Assembly (NCBI GenBank): GCA_903838355.1
Contig: CAILYC010000059.1
Location: 62,001-126,000, forward strand
Length of the DNA stretch: 64,000 nt
From: an uncultured Burkholderiales bacterium
Lineage (GTDB): Bacteria > Pseudomonadota > Gammaproteobacteria > Burkholderiales > Burkholderiaceae_C
Direction: 5' to 3'
Shown here one piece after another: positions 16,487 through 24,832 of this stretch. The translations under genes and the position numbers were made by a program. The notes under the pieces were generated by a model. That model had not been told where the DNA came from. It saw only the letters and a list, made by a program, of their open reading frames with translations, and made no database searches. How positions within the stretch are numbered: position 1 is the first letter of the stretch; each line of letters begins with the position of its first letter.

Positions 16487-16511
16487 AGGACCGAGCGTGG
16501 CTCTGGCGCGC

Positions 16512-17369
16512 TCACAGCACCCGGTCTTCCAGCAATTCCCACACCGGTGTCAAGGCACCAGGCAGCCAAGGCAAAGCGCCCAAATCGATGCGGCTCTCGC
16601 TTGGTGAATGAAAATCGCTGCCCCGAGATGCCGCCAGGTCAAACTCTTGTGCCATGCCGGCGTATTCGACGTATTCTTCAGGCGTGTGGGAGCCCGTGAC
16701 CACCTCGAGCGCCTGTCCGCCATGGGACTTGAATTCGGTGAAGAGGGCAAACTCTTCATTTGGAGAGAAATCATACCGGCCCGGGTGGGCAATCACCGCC
16801 ACCCCATGCGCTTGAGTGATCCAAGTCACCGCATCGGCCAAGCTCGCCCAGCGGTGCTCCACATAGCCGGGGTTGCCGGGGGTCAAAAACCGCCGAAAGA
16901 CCTCATTGGTGTCCTTGCAAACACCCGATTGCACCAAGTGGCGTGCAAAGTGGGTGCGAGAGATGAGGTCGGGGTTGCCCGCGTATTGCAAGGCACCTTG
17001 AAATGCGTGGTGTATCCCAACCCCCTCCAGCTGCTCAGACATGTCGCGCGCGCGCTCTTCGCGCCCGCCACGGGTGGCTTTGAGGCCGGCTTGAATCTGA
17101 GCGTTCTTGGGGTCAAATCCAAGACCTACAATGTGAACGGTTTTACCCGCAAAACTCACTGAAATTTCAACCCCCGTGAGGTAGGGCAGAGCGAGCGATT
17201 GGGCTGCCAAGTGCGCGGCGTGTTGACCCCCGATTTCATCGTGATCGGTCAAGGACCACAAATCCACCCCGTTGAGTTTCGCCCTTTGCGCCAGAGCCTC
17301 GGGTGTGAGGGTGCCATCCGAGACCACGGAGTGGCAGTGTAAATCGGCATTGAGGTAAGAAGATTTCAC
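16512..17369 (-). CDS. PHP-domain phosphatase / RNase AM-like
   Basis: A 285-residue PHP-domain phosphoesterase of the YciV/Rnm type. Members hydrolyse 3',5'-nucleoside bisphosphates and trim 5' ends of RNAs such as 5S and 23S rRNA. Metal-binding motifs are in order: DLHCHSVVSDG (9-19), LTDHDE, TGVEIS, the HPGRYDF block and GSDFHSP near the C terminus. The gene lies 64 bases after recJ on the same strand. In relatives I recall, yciO and the M50/trpS genes follow directly; here a 7.5-kb accessory stretch intervenes. Confidence 0.9.
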   Translation of the reverse strand: MKSSYLNADLHCHSVVSDGTLTPEALAQRAKLNGVDLWSLTDHDEIGGQHAAHLAAQSLALPYLTGVEISVSFAGKTVHIVGLGFDPKNAQIQAGLKATRGGREERARDMSEQLEGVGIHHAFQGALQYAGNPDLISRTHFARHLVQSGVCKDTNEVFRRFLTPGNPGYVEHRWASLADAVTWITQAHGVAVIAHPGRYDFSPNEEFALFTEFKSHGGQALEVVTGSHTPEEYVEYAGMAQEFDLAASRGSDFHSPSESRIDLGALPWLPGALTPVWELLEDRVL

Positions 17370-17433
17370 GCACCCATTCTAATCGGCTTTCTCGAAAGAC
17401 CCGTTTTTTTGTCGGGTCATCTTGCGCCGGTTG

Positions 17434-19146
17434 TTAGGCCTCACATTGGATCATGAGTTTGAGTTTTTTTTGTCCCCTCCACTCATCGCACTCCAGTCGG
17501 TAAGCCAAACGGGCGTGGCCCCCCAAGGGCTCGGTGCGGCCAAACCAAATCCCCGAGACCTCCAATCCCGCCACATTGAGGGACAAGGACAGGTGCTTCA
17601 TGCCCACAATTTTTTGCGCAAGCACGGTGAAGTCGTCGACAAAGACGGGGGGCAAAAAGCCTTGTCCCCACACGCTCACTTTGAGCAGTTCGGCCACCGA
17701 CCAGTTGCAGTGTTCAGCGCCCAAGCTGCCATCGGTGAGGAGCACCATTTGTAGCGCTTGCTCGTCGAGTCGCTCGTGGGCGACTTCTTGAAAGGCGACT
17801 TCAAAAAGGGCCAAGCGATCCTCTTCGATGGTGCACCCCGCGGCCATGGCATGACCGCCAAATTGCAAGATGAGGTCAGGGTGGCGCTTGCTCATCAAAT
17901 CCAAGGCGTCGCGCAAATGAAAGCCAGGGATCGATCTCCCGGAGCCCTTGAGCAGGTGTTCTTTGCCCTGACTTTGGCTTTGCGCAAAGACAAAAGTGGG
18001 CCGGTGGTGAATCTCCTTCATGCGAGAGGCCACCAGGCCGACCACGCCTTCATGAAAATCGGGGTCAAACAAACACAAGGCCTTTGGAGGAGTGTCGGCG
18101 TCGTCCAACATCGAAGTCGCGATCTCCAGGGCTTGCTCCTTCATCTCGACTTCAATGCCCTTTCTGCTTTGGTTGATGTCTTCCAAGGTTTTGGCCAAGG
18201 CGTGAGCCTTGATGGGGTCGTCTGTGATCAAGCACTCGATGCCTTGGCGCATGTCTGAAAGGCGCCCTGCCGCATTGATGCGAGGACCCAGGATAAAGCC
18301 CAAGTCTTGTACGCTGAGCGTTGAGGCGCCCTTGCCCGCCACCTCCAAGAGCGCTTTCATCCCCAAGGGCATGTGGCCTTGTCGCATGCGTTGCAAGCCT
18401 TGCTCAACGAGTCGCCGGTTATTGGCGTCGAGGACCACGACATCGGCCACCGTGCCCAAGGCCACCAGGGGCAGCAAGGCGTCCAATTTGGGCTGCTGGG
18501 TGGGTGGCTCGCCAAAGTGCCCGAGTTCACGCAAATGGGCCCTGAGGGCCACCAAGACATAAAACATGACGCCCACGCCTGCCAGATTTTTGCTTGGGAA
18601 GTTGCAGCCCATTTGGTTGGGGTTGACGATAACGTCGGCCGCTGGGGTGGTGCTGGCTGGCAGATGGTGGTCGGTGATGATCACGTCCATGCCGAGTTCC
18701 TTGGCGAGCTTAACGCCGGTGAAGCTCGCCATGCCGTTGTCCACCGTCATCAGCACATGGGCGCCCAAGTCGTGCACCCGCTGCGCAATCAAGGGGGTCA
18801 AGCCGTAGCCATCGTTGACCCGGTCTGGAACGATGTAGGAGACGAACTGGGCACCCATCAGCTTGAGACCCAAATAGGCCACAGCACAAGCGGTCGCGCC
18901 ATCGCAATCGTAGTCGGCCACGATGCACACTCGCTCTTGGGACAAAATGCATTGGGCCAAACGCTCAGCGCCGGCCCGCGCGCCCTTGAGGCCTTCGGGC
19001 CCGAGCAAGTGTTTTAAGGAGGTGTTGAGTTCTGCCGCCTCCAAGACGCCTCGGGCGGCATACAGTTTGGCCAGCAAGGGGTGTGTGTCGGCCTCTTCGA
19101 GGCGCTTGGCAATGTCGGCAGGAATAGCGCGTTCAACGATGTTCAT
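17434..19146 (-). CDS. recJ: Single-stranded-DNA exonuclease RecJ
   Basis: RecJ is the 5'-3' single-strand exonuclease of RecFOR recombination and mismatch repair. The DHH-family motifs are VADYDCDGATA, TVDNGMA and ITDHHLP, followed by the DHHA1 region with GGHAMAAGC near residue 410. The length of about 570 residues is normal. I chose ATG 19146 because a longer TTG form at 19158 would overlap the upstream gene. A GAAGG lies just ahead. Confidence 0.96.
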   Translation of the reverse strand: MNIVERAIPADIAKRLEEADTHPLLAKLYAARGVLEAAELNTSLKHLLGPEGLKGARAGAERLAQCILSQERVCIVADYDCDGATACAVAYLGLKLMGAQFVSYIVPDRVNDGYGLTPLIAQRVHDLGAHVLMTVDNGMASFTGVKLAKELGMDVIITDHHLPASTTPAADVIVNPNQMGCNFPSKNLAGVGVMFYVLVALRAHLRELGHFGEPPTQQPKLDALLPLVALGTVADVVVLDANNRRLVEQGLQRMRQGHMPLGMKALLEVAGKGASTLSVQDLGFILGPRINAAGRLSDMRQGIECLITDDPIKAHALAKTLEDINQSRKGIEVEMKEQALEIATSMLDDADTPPKALCLFDPDFHEGVVGLVASRMKEIHHRPTFVFAQSQSQGKEHLLKGSGRSIPGFHLRDALDLMSKRHPDLILQFGGHAMAAGCTIEEDRLALFEVAFQEVAHERLDEQALQMVLLTDGSLGAEHCNWSVAELLKVSVWGQGFLPPVFVDDFTVLAQKIVGMKHLSLSLNVAGLEVSGIWFGRTEPLGGHARLAYRLECDEWRGQKKLKLMIQCEA

Positions 19147-19154
19147 GGTGCCCT

Positions 19155-20375
19155 TCAAATCAAAATGTCTTCAAGATCGGGCCCATGTTGGAGGCGTTGG
19201 GGCTTGAAACGCCCCAAGGTGAGCCAGCTCAGGAGGTTTGACCATGGCATTTGTGTCTTGGCAACTTGGTGGGCTGAGGCTGGCACCGTGCGCCAAGTTT
19301 TGGTGTAATTCAGACCGCACAAAATCACTTGAACACCCGGGCTCAGGCTGAGGTGGGCAAAGACCTCTTGGTCGATTTTCTCCAAGGCTTGACACCAAGC
19401 GGCAAGATCGAGGGTCCAGTGCGCTTGCGTCAAATCTTCGGCGAGCAGCACGGTGTGCCGGCCAGAGGCTAGCCATTGTCTTTGAAGGTGGGTGTTGGGT
19501 GGGTGCTGGTGGCGGTCGAGTTCACCCAGCGGCTTGTCGGGCCAGGGGCCTTGGACAAGCTCTGGCCAGCCTTTTACCCCTTGCCCCGTTCCACTGAACC
19601 AAATGGAGTTCAAGGGGGGCAAAGAACTGGCGTTGATGGGGTGGTGGTAGAGCAGCATCTGGACTTCACTTTGAAGTCTTCTGAGGGTGTGAACGGCCGC
19701 GCGCTGAGCGGGCCCGGCCGTTTGCCCAATCAACCAAGGGTTGACATCTTGCCCCATGACGCGCTCCAGGCTCGCCGAGGGCAGGTCTTTGAAGAGTGCC
19801 GAGCGTGCCAGCCAGCTGCCAGGTCGGTGGTCCAAGAGTTCTATGCCGTCGCCTGTGAAATAAGGCTGCAAGGTGTTTTTGATGTCCAGGGTTTCTTGCA
19901 CAGTGATCTCACGGGCAGGCTGCATGATCACTTGCCCAGACGCCACATGCCAGTGTGACAAACTCACCAAGGCCAAGGCTTGGCCTTGTGGATCCTCTTG
20001 AGGCGCCACGCTTTGTGGGAGGTCTGATGCGCTGGGTGTGAAGGGTTTATGGTTGGATTGGGTGTGCCAGGCCCAGGGCACCAAGCCGTCCTCAAGGTCC
20101 AAATGAAAGCACTGCGCCATGGCCGCATCGGCGACTCTCGACAATGCGGTGTCATCGTGTGTTTGCACGGACTCCACGATGCGCAGGGATCCGTTCGTGG
20201 CACCCTCAGAACCTAGCCAGTGGCGCAGGTGCTGAAGTGTCAGATCGCCTGTCCCTTGCTGCAAATTGTTGAGCAAGGACTCCATGTGCTCGGGCTGTGA
20301 GGGGTCACTGAGCAAGGCGCTTGGCACGATGACGCTCAAGGTTGGCTCGGCCTGGGGTGGGGTGGGGGTATTCAT
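19155..20375 (-). CDS. Conserved RecJ-neighbour protein of unknown function
   Basis: A 406-residue soluble protein without a signal peptide. Motifs I can see are CFHLDLEDGLVPWAW (about 88-102), LLYHHPINASS and LNSIWFSGTG (about 240-265). I recall similar Burkholderiales proteins beside recJ annotated as cofactor-independent phosphoglycerate mutase-like, but none of that enzyme family's metal and serine motifs are evident, so I do not adopt the name. It ends eight bases before recJ, suggesting one transcript. A role linked to DNA repair is possible from position only. Confidence 0.6.
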   Translation of the reverse strand: MNTPTPPQAEPTLSVIVPSALLSDPSQPEHMESLLNNLQQGTGDLTLQHLRHWLGSEGATNGSLRIVESVQTHDDTALSRVADAAMAQCFHLDLEDGLVPWAWHTQSNHKPFTPSASDLPQSVAPQEDPQGQALALVSLSHWHVASGQVIMQPAREITVQETLDIKNTLQPYFTGDGIELLDHRPGSWLARSALFKDLPSASLERVMGQDVNPWLIGQTAGPAQRAAVHTLRRLQSEVQMLLYHHPINASSLPPLNSIWFSGTGQGVKGWPELVQGPWPDKPLGELDRHQHPPNTHLQRQWLASGRHTVLLAEDLTQAHWTLDLAAWCQALEKIDQEVFAHLSLSPGVQVILCGLNYTKTWRTVPASAHQVAKTQMPWSNLLSWLTLGRFKPQRLQHGPDLEDILI

Positions 20376-20456
20376 GCGGGAAGATCATTTCTTGGGAATA
20401 TTTGGCGCAGAAGAATAAGACTTGCCAAGACGATGCCACAATATAGCGCAAGTCCT

Positions 20457-21725
20457 ATGTTTAAAAATTCCGCCCCTCCCTTTGAATTGATTTTGGGCTG
20501 GCGCTATACGCGCGCCAGACGCGACTCACGCCGTAACAATTTCATCTCCTTCATCTCGGGCGTGTCCATGCTCGGCATTGCGCTTGGTGTGGCGGCCTTG
20601 ATCATTGTGCTCTCGGTGATGAATGGCTTTCAAAAGGAGGTGAGAGACCGCATGCTCTCGGTGGTCTCTCACGTGGAGATTGCCTCAAGCCTTGATGGCG
20701 TCTTGGGAGACTGGCAAGATATTCAATCACGCTTGAAAGCGTTTCCCCAGGTGGTGGCAAGTGCCCCCTATGTGAGCGAGCAAGCCTTGTTGGTGAAGTC
20801 TGAGGACATGCGTGGCGCGATGGTGCGAGGGATCGACCCCGAGATGGAAGCAAACGTGGCGGAGTTTGCCACCCAACTGCCCAAAGCCATGCGGCAAAGT
20901 CTGTTGCCGGGTCGCTTTGGCGTGATCCTGGGCGACGAGTTGGCGGCCTCCATGGGGGTGAGCGCGGGGGATGCTGTCGTGTTGGTCACGCCTGGGGGAC
21001 AAGTCACGCCGGCAGGAATGCTCCCGCGCATGAAGCAGTTGCGGGTCGTGGGTCTCTTTCATTCAGGTCATTATGAGTTTGACGCTTCACTCGTCCTCAT
21101 CAATATCGAAGACGCCAAGACTCTCTTTCGCTTGACAGCGCCCACGGGTTTGCGCTTGAAAGTGGATGACCCCCAAGCCTCAAGACGAATTGCCCAAGAG
21201 GTGCAAAAAACGCTGGGAAGCGCTTATTCGGTGAGCGACTGGACGCGTCAAAATAAATCTTGGTTTGCCGCAGTGCAGGTGGAAAAACGCATGATGTTCA
21301 TCATCCTCACCTTGATCGTGGCCGTGGCCGCCTTCAATTTGGTGAGCACCTTGGTGATGACGGTGACCGACAAAATGGCCGACATCGCCATCTTGCGAAC
21401 CCTGGGGGCTTCGCCCTTGTCGATCATGATGATTTTTGTGGTCCAAGGCTCCTTGGTGGGCGTGGTGGGAACTTTGCTGGGCTTTTCCATGGGTTTGCTG
21501 GTGGCCGTGAACATCGATGTGATCGTGCCCTTCATTGAGCATTTGTTAGGCGCTCACTTTTTGCCCAAAGACATTTACTTTATATCCAGCATGCCCAGCG
21601 ACCCCAGGTTCGGTGACATTGCGCCCATCGTGATCATCTCCTTGGCCTTGTCCTTGTTGGCCACGATTTACCCTAGTTGGCGAGCCTCTAGGGTCAACCC
21701 CGCACAGGCGCTTCGATATGAATAA
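20457..21725 (+). CDS. lolC: Lipoprotein-releasing ABC transporter permease LolC/E
   Basis: The permease that extracts mature lipoproteins from the inner membrane and passes them to LolA. The protein has 422 residues from ATG 20457. The N-terminal FELILGWRYTRARR block is followed by a first helix (about 27-50), a large periplasmic MacB-like core, and three C-terminal helices (about 275-400). It ends in ANPAQALRYE-like residues typical of LolC/E. One permease gene is present, so it may act as a homodimer-type LolF rather than a LolC+LolE pair. It overlaps lolD by eight bases. An upstream in-frame ATG (20433) lacks support. Confidence 0.93.
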   Translation: MFKNSAPPFELILGWRYTRARRDSRRNNFISFISGVSMLGIALGVAALIIVLSVMNGFQKEVRDRMLSVVSHVEIASSLDGVLGDWQDIQSRLKAFPQVVASAPYVSEQALLVKSEDMRGAMVRGIDPEMEANVAEFATQLPKAMRQSLLPGRFGVILGDELAASMGVSAGDAVVLVTPGGQVTPAGMLPRMKQLRVVGLFHSGHYEFDASLVLINIEDAKTLFRLTAPTGLRLKVDDPQASRRIAQEVQKTLGSAYSVSDWTRQNKSWFAAVQVEKRMMFIILTLIVAVAAFNLVSTLVMTVTDKMADIAILRTLGASPLSIMMIFVVQGSLVGVVGTLLGFSMGLLVAVNIDVIVPFIEHLLGAHFLPKDIYFISSMPSDPRFGDIAPIVIISLALSLLATIYPSWRASRVNPAQALRYE

Positions 21726-22434
21726 TGCCAACCCCGCGTTGACTCAATCCTCGCACGCTTGGGTGCTGCAGGGCAAGAATTTGAAACGACGCTTCACCCA
21801 AGGCGACTTGGATGTGGCGGTGCTCAATGGTGTTGACCTCGATTTGGCCAAGGGTCAAAGCATTGCGGTGGTGGGGGCTTCGGGTTCCGGCAAGAGCACC
21901 CTCTTGCACCTCTTAGGAGGCTTAGACGCCATGGACGGGGGTGAAGTGCATTTGATGGGCCACAGTCTGAAGGGCCTGGGGGCTCGGGCATTGGGTGAGT
22001 TGCGCAACCGATATGTGGGTTTTGTTTACCAATTCCATCACCTGCTGCCTGAGTTCAATGCCTGGGAGAATGTGGCCATGCCCCTTTGGATTCGGCGCGA
22101 GCGTGCCCCAAGCGCCAAAGCGCAGGCGTGCGAGCTGCTCAGTCACTTGGGTTTGTCACCACGCTTGCTGCACAAGCCCTCAGAGCTCTCGGGGGGTGAG
22201 CGCCAACGCGTGGCCATTGCCAGGGCTTTGGTAACTCGCCCCGCCTGCGTGCTGGCCGATGAGCCCACGGGGAACTTGGATCGGCAAACGGCACGCGAGG
22301 TGTTTGAATTGATGCTGCAAAGCACGAAAAGTTTGGGCACTTCGTTTGTGGTGGTGACCCATGACCAAGAACTCGCCCAGGCGTGTGACCGCACCCTCTA
22401 TTTGAAGTCGGGTGTTTTGTCGCCGCAGGCTTGA
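21718..22434 (+). CDS. lolD: Lipoprotein-releasing ABC transporter ATPase LolD
   Basis: The 238-residue ATPase driving lipoprotein release. Walker A is GASGSGKST (53-61), the Q-loop region reads GFVYQFHHLLPEFNA (a LolD/MacB hallmark), the signature is LSGGERQRVA, and Walker B is VLADEPTGNLD. It begins inside the end of lolC, giving tight coupling, and is followed 19 bases later by tatD. The lolA chaperone gene is elsewhere in this window (45931). Confidence 0.96.
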   Translation: MNNANPALTQSSHAWVLQGKNLKRRFTQGDLDVAVLNGVDLDLAKGQSIAVVGASGSGKSTLLHLLGGLDAMDGGEVHLMGHSLKGLGARALGELRNRYVGFVYQFHHLLPEFNAWENVAMPLWIRRERAPSAKAQACELLSHLGLSPRLLHKPSELSGGERQRVAIARALVTRPACVLADEPTGNLDRQTAREVFELMLQSTKSLGTSFVVVTHDQELAQACDRTLYLKSGVLSPQA

Positions 22435-22453
22435 ACGCAAGTCTGACACCGCC

Positions 22454-23284
22454 ATGAGCGACTTGCCCCTAGAGTGGATTGATACCCACTGCCACCTTGA
22501 CGCCTTGGAGTTTGAGGCGGATCGGGAAGACATGCGCGCGCGCGCCCAGCGTCTGGGTGTGCGCCACTGCATCTTGCCCGCAGTGGAGCGTGCCAATTTC
22601 TTGAGCGTGCAGACCTTGGCCCACCGTTGGAAGGACCACTACGCCTTGGGGATACACCCCTTGTTCACATTGAAGGCGCAAGAGAAGGATCTGGCGGTGC
22701 TCAAGCAAAGTTTGACGCAAAACGCCCAAGATCCCCGATTGGTGGCGGTGGGTGAAGTGGGCTTGGATGGTTTTGTGCCAGGACTGGATTGGTCGCGCCA
22801 GCTTTACTTTTATGAACAGCAACTGAAGTTGGCCAAGACGTTTGGGTTGCCCTTGATTTTGCATGTGCGCCGCTCGTGTGATGCGCTTTTGAAAGGGCTC
22901 AAAGAGGTGGGCACAAGCGGCGGCATTGCCCACGCCTTCAATGGCAGCCAGGTGCAGGCCCAGCAGTTTGTGGACATGGGTTTTTGTTTGGGTTTTGGCG
23001 GTGCAGTGACGTTTGAGCGCGCCTTGCACCTGAGGCGACTGCTGGTGGACTTGCCTCTCACGAGCATTGTGCTCGAGACCGATGCGCCCGATATCCCGCC
23101 CCAATGGTTGTATGTGAAGGCGAGTGAACGTGCCCTAGGGGTAGCATCCCCTCGCAACAGTCCTGAGGAATTGCCCCGTATTGCGAAGGTGGTGGCCGAA
23201 CTCAAGGGCGTGAGTCTTGAGGCATTGAGCGCTCAATGTGGCCAAAACGTTCGACGAGTTTTTCCCCGCATGGAGAACCCATAG
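22454..23284 (+). CDS. tatD: TatD-family metal-dependent DNase
   Basis: A 276-residue TIM-barrel hydrolase of the TatD/YcfH family. Metal motif WIDTHCHLD is at the N terminus. AVGEVGLDG, LPLILHVRRSCD, GIAHAFNGS and IVLETDAPD give the remaining ligands. ATG 22454 is chosen over a longer form that would start inside lolD. Members are 3'-5' DNases or D-aminoacyl-tRNA deacylase-like enzymes; which paralogue this is cannot be said. It is likely the last gene of the lol transcript. Confidence 0.92.
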   Translation: MSDLPLEWIDTHCHLDALEFEADREDMRARAQRLGVRHCILPAVERANFLSVQTLAHRWKDHYALGIHPLFTLKAQEKDLAVLKQSLTQNAQDPRLVAVGEVGLDGFVPGLDWSRQLYFYEQQLKLAKTFGLPLILHVRRSCDALLKGLKEVGTSGGIAHAFNGSQVQAQQFVDMGFCLGFGGAVTFERALHLRRLLVDLPLTSIVLETDAPDIPPQWLYVKASERALGVASPRNSPEELPRIAKVVAELKGVSLEALSAQCGQNVRRVFPRMENP

Positions 23285-23385
23285 CGTTGCCAAGGCAATC
23301 TGTGAGGTTGGTGCGCGACTGTTGCGACACTGTTGCTTGGGTGTCCAAATTCAAAGTGAAGTTAATTTTTTTTGAGGATTTTTTT

Positions 23386-24195
23386 GTGAGTCTCTCCAAG
23401 TCCATCCCGGTTCGACAGCCCGCCTTGCGCGCATCGCGCTCGTCTAAACAAGAGCCCAGTGCCTTGCCCGAAGTGAACACCTCAGAGTATCAAGGTGTGA
23501 GGTATTTGCACTTGGGCAGTGAATGGGTTCAAGGCTCCATGATCATCAAAGAGCCTTATCAAATCCATCTGGAATATGTCCAGCGCATGATGGGCTGGCT
23601 GCTGCTGCTGCCAAGCCAAACCCTGCTCGGCCGCTCGACCATGCAGCTCGGCTTGGGCTCGGGCGCCATCACCAAGTTTTGCGCCAAGGTGCTCAAACTC
23701 AAAACCACCGCCATTGAGCTCAATCCCCAAGTCGTGGCCGCTTGCCGTTTGTGGTTCAAGCTCCCGGCTGATTCAGATCATCTCCAGGTGGTATTGGGCG
23801 ATGCCCAAGAGGTGGTGGCGCACGATCACTGGCGTGGACAGGTGGACGCGCTGCAAGTCGATTTGTACGACGCCGAGGCTGCTGCTCCGGTGCTCGATAG
23901 CGTTGAGTTTTACCAAGGCTGCCAAAGCCTGCTCACCCCTGATGGGGTGATGAGCGTGAATCTTTTTGGTAAAAATAGCCAGTTTGACAAAAGTGTGGAG
24001 GCCATCCGTTTGGCTTTTGGCGAGGGCAGTTTTTGGGCTTTTCGGCCTACCAAAGAGGGCAACACCGTGGTCCTCGCACAACGCGGCTTGCACGCTTTGA
24101 GTCGCGAGCAGTTGAGCGAGCGAGCCCAGTTCATTCAAGAAAAATACCACCTCCCCGCTGAGAAATGGCTCAAAGTCTTGAAGCCATTAAACTAA
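23386..24195 (+). CDS. Spermidine-synthase-like methyltransferase-fold protein
   Basis: A 269-residue Rossmann-fold protein of the spermidine/spermine synthase group. The nucleotide-binding loop MQLGLGSGAIT and AIELNPQVV (acidic residue after strand 2) match, and VDALQVDLYDAE is the usual catalytic Asp region. It lacks a full N-terminal beta domain, so it may be an orphan synthase-like protein rather than a true aminopropyltransferase. I use the GTG at 23386 because TGAGGA sits eight bases ahead; a longer in-frame start at 23236 would overlap tatD. Confidence 0.75.
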   Translation: MSLSKSIPVRQPALRASRSSKQEPSALPEVNTSEYQGVRYLHLGSEWVQGSMIIKEPYQIHLEYVQRMMGWLLLLPSQTLLGRSTMQLGLGSGAITKFCAKVLKLKTTAIELNPQVVAACRLWFKLPADSDHLQVVLGDAQEVVAHDHWRGQVDALQVDLYDAEAAAPVLDSVEFYQGCQSLLTPDGVMSVNLFGKNSQFDKSVEAIRLAFGEGSFWAFRPTKEGNTVVLAQRGLHALSREQLSERAQFIQEKYHLPAEKWLKVLKPLN

Positions 24196-24212
24196 GGGTA
24201 AACACTAGGTTT

Positions 24213-24233
24213 CTGATTATGTTACATAATCAG
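24213..24233. promoter_or_regulatory. 21-base perfect palindrome, probable operator of tctBA
   Basis: CTGATTATGT, central T, ACATAATCAG. The dyad is perfect over 10 bases per side, with no long stem-closing GC content and no T run, which fits a protein-binding operator better than a terminator. It lies 98 bases before the tctB start and 17 bases after the previous gene. The regulator is not in the window. Confidence 0.55.
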
Positions 24234-24330
24234 TCTGTTTACTTTTCCCAAACGCGGGAAATCCATTAGGCTGAATTTTGAACCATGGTTCACAATTCGC
24301 CCTTTCATCGATTTATTAGGAGTAAAAGAC

Positions 24331-24819
24331 GTGAATATCAAGAGTCAGAAGGACTTTTTCTCAGGACTGATGTTCCTGGTCATTGGCGGAGCCTTTGCCT
24401 TGGGGGCCACTTCCTACACGATAGGAACGAGTGCGCGAATGGGCCCAGGCTACTTTCCCATGATGCTCGGTGTGATCATGGCGATTTTGGGTGCCGTCGT
24501 GCTTTTTTATTCATTGATCGTGGAGACTCCTGGCGGCGACCCTGTCACTGCCTTTGCTTGGAAACCCATTATTTACATCTTGGGTGCCAACCTTGCCTTT
24601 GGTGTCATGCTGGTGGGTCTGCCTTCGATTGGGCTGCGTTCATCGGGCATGTTCGCCGCCATTTATTTGCTGACCATTTTGGCCAGCAAAGCAGGCAATG
24701 AATTTAAAATCAAGGAAGTCTTGATTCTTGGCACTATTTTGTCACTCATCAGTTATTTGGCTTTCATCGTCTTGCTCAAATTGCAAATGCCAATTTGGCC
24801 AGAATACATCACAGGTTAA
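24331..24819 (+). CDS. tctB: TctB-type small permease subunit
   Basis: The small four-helix membrane subunit of a tripartite tricarboxylate transporter. The 162 residues contain hydrophobic spans at about 12-32, 43-65, 80-105 and 125-150 and the FFSGLMFLVIGGAFALGA start typical of DUF1468. It starts at GTG 24331, supported by TAGGAG nine bases ahead. The next gene begins 13 bases after its stop. With TctA and a Bug protein it imports a small organic acid, identity unknown. Confidence 0.9.
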   Translation: MNIKSQKDFFSGLMFLVIGGAFALGATSYTIGTSARMGPGYFPMMLGVIMAILGAVVLFYSLIVETPGGDPVTAFAWKPIIYILGANLAFGVMLVGLPSIGLRSSGMFAAIYLLTILASKAGNEFKIKEVLILGTILSLISYLAFIVLLKLQMPIWPEYITG

Positions 24820-24832
24820 AGGAGCCAAACTC

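Noticed and set aside
20422-20447. Promoter TTGCCA/TATAGC ahead of lolC
   Set aside because: Spacing of 14 bases is too short for a sigma-70 promoter.
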